A DNA stretch of 64,000 nt from Diplocarpon mali. Lineage: Eukaryota > Ascomycota > Leotiomycetes > Helotiales > Drepanopezizaceae. The position numbers were made by a program, and so were the translations under genes. The notes under the pieces are model-generated. The model was not told the DNA's origin and searched no databases. It saw only the letters and a program-made list of their open reading frames with translations. Of the stretch, positions 57,981 to 64,000 are shown one piece after another. Each line of letters begins with the position of its first letter. Within the stretch, counting starts at the first letter, position 1. The stretch lies in contig JAENRP010000249.1 of NCBI GenBank assembly GCA_024741835.1, positions 1 to 64,000 of the forward strand, read 5' to 3'.

Positions 57981-58023
57981 GTCTCGTCTCGTCTCGTCTC
58001 GTCTCGTCTCGTCTCGACTCGTC
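57981..58023. repeat. (TCTCG)n pentanucleotide microsatellite
   Basis: About eight near-perfect units lie some 180 bp upstream of the velB start codon, within its leader or promoter. Confidence 0.9.
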
Positions 58024-58809
58024 CCTGGCCACGAGAGGGGGGAGGAGCAGGATAAGCTGCCGGTGAATTTGATTGAAGTTGCGAGGGTGGGTGCGCTGTT
58101 GGGAGAGGAACAGGAATTGGTGATGGAGGGATGGAGGTTGGAAGCAGATCTGGTGAGTGATGGTGAAAATGAAGCAAAATGGACTGAGTATAAAGTAGAT
58201 GGGAGCCTCCGCGGAATGGGTATGTACAAGTAGGAGACAGTCCCTGCAAGGTGGAGACTTTCGCTTCGACCAGGATGACGACGGCCCGATGGAGCTTGGG
58301 CCCGGCTGAGCCAAGCGTGATGGTAGCAGTACGTGAGGGTGGCGGGAATCGACTACCGAACCGTTATTCGAAGTACTCGCACGCGATAACTACAAGCTGG
58401 ATCCGGTGATAAGATCAAACCGAGAGATGGAATGATTTGCCCATACGAGGGGATTTGCAGTGACAGCAGAGGAGCCGTGCGCCAACCAAGTCATGGCGTC
58501 AAGAGGAATATACTCTACGCTATACGCCGAGGACCTTGACAAACAAAACAATCGACATACGACACGGTCTATATTCATCCATTCCACACCCGACTTGGAC
58601 CCGTCATACTCGGAGATGGGTCTCTACGCTCGCCATCTACGCCAACACAACAGCGTATTTTGGCATTGATAAATTCACATGAGAGATCTCATTCTTGAGG
58701 AGTCTCTTCTGCCCTGAGCTGAGCCAAGTCGTAGAATCACAAGTCCTTGAGCTTGCACTAGTAAACTTGTATGTCTATATCTCTCTCTAAATACACACAT
58801 ATATAATAT

Positions 58810-58965
58810 ACATACGCGTATACAACTAAATCCACACATAAACATACATACGTGTATACAACTAAATCCACACATAAACATACATACGTGTATACAACTA
58901 AATCCACACATAAACATACATACGTGTATACAACTAAATCCACATATAAACATACATACATACGT
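58810..58965. repeat. 36-bp minisatellite, about four copies
   Basis: The unit contains CATACATACGTGTATACAAC followed by TAAATCCACACATAAA, repeated head to tail with very few changes, so it is young. It is flanked by TATA- and CATACA-rich sequence. The unit length is a multiple of three, so frames stay open through it, but this does not indicate coding. Confidence 0.9.
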
Positions 58966-59961
58966 CTATATATCCAAGTACCCTATCCTTCGGGAGTTGC
59001 GATATTGTCAGCACAAGGCTCCCGTAAGCTTTCCAACCCCCGAGTTCCATGTCCCCCCGGGACCCATATCAGTAGTTGGAATTGAGTTCACGACTTTGGC
59101 GCAATTTGTTCGTATCAGCTTGTCGATCACGAGATGTAAGAGCTTAGCCGCCCGTCCGAAGACACACGGCACGGATTCATGTGGAGCAAGAAAGCAGGGT
59201 TGGAGGACTGACGTACACAGGATGGATAGATGTAAGGGGGTTTTGGTAGGTAGAACAGCGCATGGTCCAATAACTGGTTGGTGTGCTTTGACTACCTCCT
59301 ACAGATCACTTGAAGCTTGATTGACAGCGGGATGGCTATAGTGGGGCAAAAAATGATTCAAGTACAGCAAGCAGTAGGAGAAGAAACATTTGAAGGTATA
59401 GCCTTGGGCAACTAAGAGTTATGTTTACTTCCGCCCGCGTATCTTGTCGTAGGATATTTTGAACAAATGTTCTTGTCCCAGGAGCATACTTCCACCATCT
59501 CGTTCATCTGTCCACTTCCCTCGCAGACCATGTTAATCACCATGATCCTTACTTTTTGCTTGCCACCGCCATGTAGGCGTGGGCACGGTCTTGCCGAAGC
59601 TTGTTCGGTTCAAAAGGGGGTCTGTTGGATAGCGGAGGTGGGTCTTACGGTGGCCAGCTCTACCTCTGTAAACAGGCAAGGAGCGCAAGTCTTCAATTTT
59701 GAGCGAGGATTTAGCGTCCGGTACCATTTCAATTTATGTTCGACGAGGCGTAAACGCGAAGAAATTCCAACAGGAGATCAGAGGTTAGGGCTGGATTACA
59801 TACCAGGGGTTCATGAGTTAAAATTGTTGTTTAAAAAGTCCACAGGTGGAAACATCGAATTGTATGAGAGCTACTAGCCGCCTCCCCTGGAGCTCGGGGC
59901 TCGCTAAGATTCGGGTAAAGCAAGCTTTACAGTTTGATTTTTCTTAACAGGAACTCTTATT

Positions 59962-60850
59962 GTTCTTATTTTTCCCTTTTAATATGCTATATTAGTTCTG
60001 AGCTATATAATTCAAGTAGGAAACATCGTACTATATTTTCTATCTATAAGGAGCAAACTATTGTAAAAACTCTCTATATCCTTTTATCAGCCTGATGTAT
60101 CTAAAGGTTTATACTTCCGTAGATACGAGTCTATCTTATGCCTTAGTCGATAGTTATTCCCTTTCAGTCGTAGGCGAATACGTTCTTAACAAGATACCTA
60201 AGCAGATAGAGCCGCTTTAGGTTCTGTCGCGCTATAAAACTAGGCGTTTCTCCAAGTGGTGAGCATGAGCTTGTAAATTCGAATCTAGCTATCTATTTGA
60301 GTGGGCTTCTTAAATAGGGTTGCTCCATGGTCACTCCAGGGCCTGATTACATAAGCTTGTCCTTGGAGCCTCAGGCTCCTCGCGGCGCAACAGGTTCTCT
60401 ATTTTAAGACAAGCTCTTTTACTAATAGTATTTATTTATTTAGTTATCATTAGGCATCTAACTAACTATCAGTAGCTATAGAATTATAACCCTTCTCATG
60501 AACTTTTATGTAAGTCATCAAACCATATCCTTTTCCTTCCTCCTTAGAAATCATAACCTGCTATTCTCCCCTTTATATCCTTTATTAAGCCTTCCCTTCA
60601 ATCGTAAGTATATATGAATAATCTTAGATTACGCAATTAAAGGTCGAAAGTAGAGAGTATTTGTAAGACGGTTAGTAGAAATTCTTTTGCATTACAAAGC
60701 TTTTCGAAAATGCTCGCTTTATTCGACTTAGGGTTCGATTATTTCGTAGTTGAAAGGACCCGGTCTCGGCTTTGCAGACTCGTTAGAAATAACCTGGAGA
60801 ATCTGCAGGTTCGTAGGAGACAGCGCGTACAGGTTTCAAGTTGTCATCTC
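59962..60850 (+). repeat. Dispersed repeat family, copy C (decayed, with nested insertion)
   Basis: It has the same order of landmarks as copies A and B: a T-run with CCCTTTTAATATGCTATATT, then TATAAGGAGCAAACTATTG, CTTAGTCGATAGTTATTCCC, TTACGCAATTAAAGGTCGAA, and CTTTGCAGACTCGTTAGAAA then CTGCAGGTTCGTAGGAGAC. It is the best preserved copy at its right end. A 166-bp extra piece at 60226-60391 is absent from copy B at the same point. Confidence 0.75.
60219..60398. mobile_element. Small nested insertion with 7-bp target duplication
   Basis: AGGTTCT occurs at 60219-60225 and again at 60392-60398. Removing one copy plus the 166 bp between them restores the sequence found in repeat copy B (GAAGTTCTATGTTCTAAG region). 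The insert begins GTCGCGC and ends GCGCAAC, near-perfect 7-bp inverted ends, and is less AT-rich than its host. It contains AAGTGGTGAGCATG and AATTCGAATCT, which resemble tRNA D-arm and T-arm (box A/B) sequence but are too close together for a normal tRNA. It is either a MITE or a tRNA-derived short element. Confidence 0.6.
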
Positions 60851-62218
60851 CTGACTCTCCTTATTAAAATCCTTTTTTTCAATTTTCTATATGCATCTTC
60901 CGATCATATTATATTATCTCTTACATTTAAGCCTATCATGACTAATTTAAATTGATTAAAAGAATGATATTCAGATGCATATGATTTGAGATACTAACCC
61001 ATCAATTTTCAGTAACTTCAACTCAACTTTTGACAATGTTACATATCATCTTAGTATAATTTGGAGGCGAATAAAGCTTGAATTTCGCAAAGGATTTCGC
61101 AATAGTATCATTTTCTTCTGATAATTAAATTTATCATAATAAAGTAAAATTAAAATCCACTTTCGATAGGATTTATGCATCAACTTCCCAATTGTAACTC
61201 GAGTTTTAAAGAAAATGTCTGAGGCCTAATACTCAATTTAAAACGATTTCTGCTAACTTCAGGAAGTTTCCTACCTCGAAATCGAATTTTCACACTTGCT
61301 TTTCCCGACTCTTAGCGACCCCTGAATTAAGGAGGATGCAGACCGGCTGCTATCATTTGTACAGGCCTGGAGTTTAAATATGATGAAAGGTGTTGCTGAT
61401 GATATTTTTTTTCTTTTCTTCCAGTTATTCATATGATTTATCCGGGGGCCCGATCCCTTCTCATTCCGTCCTATTCAAGAGATATAGTGGTACCACAATA
61501 TACCTCATTCCAACTACTCAAGCAACCACCCGACCCTTCAGCAAGTCTCTAACAGAAGAGCTTCCAGTAAATTCCTACCCATAGCGTACCACCACCTCCA
61601 CCAGATCCCACGACCATGAATGACTGGACTACCGCACCCAATACGAAGCTTCCAAACTCGCAAGCTGCAGAATCCCAACAGTCAAAAAGTATCGCTGTAC
61701 CGACCGACGATCCTTCACCACCAATCTCTTAAGTTTGGCTTTCTGCACCGCTCTGTATATCTGGTGGCCTGTATCACGGTCCGCCCCCGTCACGTCCCCG
61801 TCTCGGCGTTCCGCTATCCAAGCCCGGAGCCGAGCCCGAGCCCGAGCCCGAGGCTGAAGCCGAAGCTCGGCATTCTACACTTATCTACGGCCTGAAATCG
61901 TTATACCAAGCATCGTTGCCTTGAGAATCGGAAACTTCGTTATTTGCTTACTATGTTTCGAATGGTATTCTGTGCCCGGAAACCACTGCCCTATTCCTTT
62001 ATATTTTGATTTGTCTATTCTTGTCTACGGCGTGAGCTATAGTATTCAAGTACATCGCTACTTAACGCAACAAAAGCCTGGTGCTGTTTAGTGAGTACCT
62101 GTATCTTATGATGCCTCTCATGTAAGCTTCCATGTCTTTCACCCATAATCTTTGTTTCATCTCATCCCAGCTAGAGCCGCATTCCTGTCATCGAGCGCTC
62201 TAGTCTCGTTCATCTCGT
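60851..62218. other. AT-rich region up to the EXS-family gene
   Basis: The first 500 bp are very AT-rich with no frames. From about 61400 there are short frames without family features. A (GAGCCC)-type run lies near 61827-61853. No gene is called. Confidence 0.5.
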
Positions 62219-63617
62219 TCAATCATCCCCGTCCTTCGAACCCGCATATCCAAAATCGCCGTCCAGATCCAGCAAGTCTTCCTCCCCGTCCCGGTACGCC
62301 CCAAGCAAGATATCATCCTGACCCGGCGTGTCCAACCCCGCCTTCTCCGTGCGGCGCACCCACTCTGTCTCAACTCGGAAGAAGATCCACATCCAGCGGC
62401 GCACGACCTCCAGTGTCTCCATGACAAAGATGCCGCTCTCAAAGTCGGCGAAATGGTCCATGTGCGGAGAGAGCTTGAGGGACCACGTGCAGCGGAGACA
62501 GAGGTCAAGCGCGATAGCGCCATAGTAGAGACGAGGCGTGGGGAAGTAGAGGCGCGGCCGTAGCCCGTAAGGCGTATTACGTGGTGTTTTAGAGGGGGTA
62601 AAGAGGGTCAGGTCCCAGTCCTTGCCAATGTCCCAGTAAAAGCTATATAGCGAATTGAGTAGCACGGCGCAGATCCAGGCGCGGTAGAGTGAGGTTTCTG
62701 TCAGACCTACTGCGTCGTGGTTTAGACTTAAATTGCGCTGCAGTGCAGAAAGAATAATGACCGGAAATGCGGACGCATATTTTACAGCGTTGGCTAGGTG
62801 TTGCCCGCCCCAGCCTTGGGACCCTATGCCCCCGTTCCGTCGATTCGAAGTGCGCACCCGCAGGTACTCCGTTAGACACTGTCGGAGGCGGATGAGAGAC
62901 GGGATAGCAATGATGATGGGGACGAGGTACTGGCCTCCGCAACCACGATCTGGGCGTCTCGTTGCGGACCCGTTGTGCGAGAAGAACATACACAGGGATA
63001 CGAAGAGGTCGGCTATGATTTTGGCGTAGGAGGTCAGCACGTCTGCTAACAGTATATCCCCGAACTTCCCATCGTCCGCCTGTGCGAGCCCGCCGATTGA
63101 TACGCGGCGCAGGGTTTGCAGAAATCGTTTACGGCCTGATGGGGAGAAGCGGCGTGGCAGGAAGAAGATAAGGGCCAGCAGGAGGAGCAGCGAGATGGGC
63201 AAGAAGTCGTAGAAAATCACGAGTGAGGGACGGCGGTGCGAGAGCGCCCAGAAGAGGAGAAGGGAGAGGGATGTAGGAATGGCGAGAAGGAAACCCAGGC
63301 GGTAGGTCGAGAGATGATGCGGAGGATCCGTTCGAGGGGAGGCTCGTGGGGGATAGTGGAGGAGAGAGGGCACGTCCTGGACTCGTGAGCTTGGTTCAAT
63401 TGAAGAGGAATGTAACAGACAATCTTGACAAGAGAGAGGTAGTGGAGGTTTGCGCCCCATAGCCAGATGCCTAGATGTTTCATCTGTTAGTATAGGACTT
63501 GAAGGGGAGAAAGGGGAGATACCTACCCAGTACTACGAGCAGCGCGACTCTGTATGGGAGAGGGAGGCTGAGACTGAAAGAGTCAAGTTCTGGCTCCACG
63601 GCCGGGTCACCATCCAT
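62219..63617 (-). CDS. ERD1: EXS-family multispanning membrane protein (ERD1-like)
   Basis: Erd1-type proteins sit in the Golgi and are needed for glycosylation and retention of resident proteins; the EXS domain is shared with SPX transporters. Exons 63617-63527, 63470-63421 and 63376-62219 give 432 residues. The N terminus is MDGDPAVEPELDSFSLSLPL, then YRVALLVVLG joined to IWLWGANLHYLSLVKIDVPS across both introns. Membrane segments include LGFLLAIPTSLSLLLFWALS and FLPISLLLLLALIFFLP. The EXS core shows FFSHNG (DLFVSLCMFF), YLVPIIIAIPSLIRLRQC, the NSLYSFYWDIGKDWDL motif and VVRRWMWIFFRVETEW. An acidic tail ends the protein. It is divergent from the PEX10-like gene with 305 bp between. Confidence 0.88.
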
Positions 63618-63922
63618 TGTTGCCACTGGAGAGTACGCCGCATCGAATAATCGATATTCGTTGCGGTTAATGAGGCACCGAGGCGCAAAAGTAGGCGTTG
63701 AAAAGTAGTCTTCTGAGTAATCTTGTTTAAATGTCTGTCTCTCAAGGCTACGTACTCGGATAAATTTCAGCCACATTAATGCCACCGATGAAATGGCTTC
63801 AGCCACATCTGAGGCGGAACTCCCTAGTGCTGGACCGAGGTCGTAAGAATCCTGCTACAAACATCAAGAAAAGCTACGTCTCTACATCCTGTTCGACTAT
63901 GAATAGAAATATCTATCTCAAA
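63618..63922. promoter_or_regulatory. Divergent promoter, ERD1-like / PEX10-like
   Basis: The 305-bp space between two start codons must hold both promoters. No specific element is recognised. Confidence 0.4.
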
Positions 63923-64000
63923 ATGACAGATCACGTCTGCGAAGAAGCCTCTTCAACAGCAAGCTTCAACTACCCTTTCGCCGCCGCCCCTGACATAATC
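63923..64000 (+). CDS. PEX10: 5' end of a probable peroxisome biogenesis gene (PEX10-like), cut by window edge
   Basis: An ATG at 63923 opens a frame of 26 codons that runs off the window: MTDHVCEEASSTASFNYPFA followed by AAPDII. The YPFAAAPDII segment is what I remember at the start of fungal Pex10, the RING-finger E3 subunit of the peroxisomal import complex. No RING or membrane segment can be seen because only the start is present, so the assignment rests on this short match. Confidence 0.55.
   Translation, partial: MTDHVCEEASSTASFNYPFAAAPDII

Larger units (their letters stand above)
57803..59961. other. Gene-poor region upstream of velB
   Basis: This contains the velB promoter and leader, the TCTCG microsatellite and the 36-bp minisatellite listed below. 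A 136-codon frame at 59467-59877 (plus) has no family features and is not called. Confidence 0.5.

Noticed and set aside
60245..60300. A genuine tRNA gene
   Set aside because: The D-arm-like and T-arm-like motifs are only about 20 bases apart, leaving no room for an anticodon arm, so no functional tRNA is possible.

Overview
The window is a stretch of nuclear DNA from a filamentous ascomycete (Pezizomycotina). The evidence is the short introns (about 44-145 nt, GT-AG, often with a CTAAC or CTGAC branch site), Zn2Cys6 regulators, a VelB velvet protein, an indoleamine 2,3-dioxygenase, a UstYa-type (DUF3328) gene and AT-rich decayed repeats that look RIP-mutated. I could not settle the class; Leotiomycetes would fit. 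There is one assembly gap (51062-51154).

Layout. 0.6-4.9 kb: telomerase reverse transcriptase (TERT) on the minus strand, bordered by simple repeats. 7.3-13.0 kb: a very large DH-BAR-SH3 Rho guanine-nucleotide exchange factor. 14.4-27.5 kb: a compact tryptophan/kynurenine locus holding kynureninase, indoleamine 2,3-dioxygenase, kynurenine formamidase, a salicylate-hydroxylase-like FAD monooxygenase, a Zn2Cys6 transcription factor and an MFS transporter of the anion:cation symporter type. The first three enzymes together convert tryptophan to anthranilate (dioxygenase, formamidase, kynureninase). The monooxygenase, regulator and transporter look like accessory parts of a catabolic or product-diverting module. 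28.6-29.9 kb: an AhpD-like protein. 30.6-31.8 kb: a broken succinyl-CoA:3-ketoacid CoA-transferase (SCOT) gene. 33.1-41.5 kb: chromatin and transcription genes, namely ARP6 (SWR1 complex), an NF-X1-type zinc-finger protein (FAP1 type) and ARP8 (INO80 complex). 42.1-43.4 kb: a BEM46-type alpha/beta hydrolase.

43.4-51.4 kb is gene-poor and AT-rich. It surrounds a PrtT-like Zn2Cys6 regulator and carries two copies of a dispersed repeat, a probable solo LTR and an unsequenced palindrome. 51.4-52.4 kb: CTD kinase subunit CTK3. 52.7-54.0 kb: a UstYa-like pseudogene with two in-frame stops of the type RIP produces. 56.1-57.8 kb: VelB. 57.8-62.2 kb: another gene-poor block with a 36-bp minisatellite and a third repeat copy that itself contains a small insertion with target duplication. 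62.2-63.6 kb: an EXS/ERD1-family membrane protein, divergent from the first codons of what looks like PEX10 at the window edge.

Exon boundaries were worked out by hand from reading-frame continuity, splice signals and family conservation. Gene calls rest on motif recognition from memory, without database searches.
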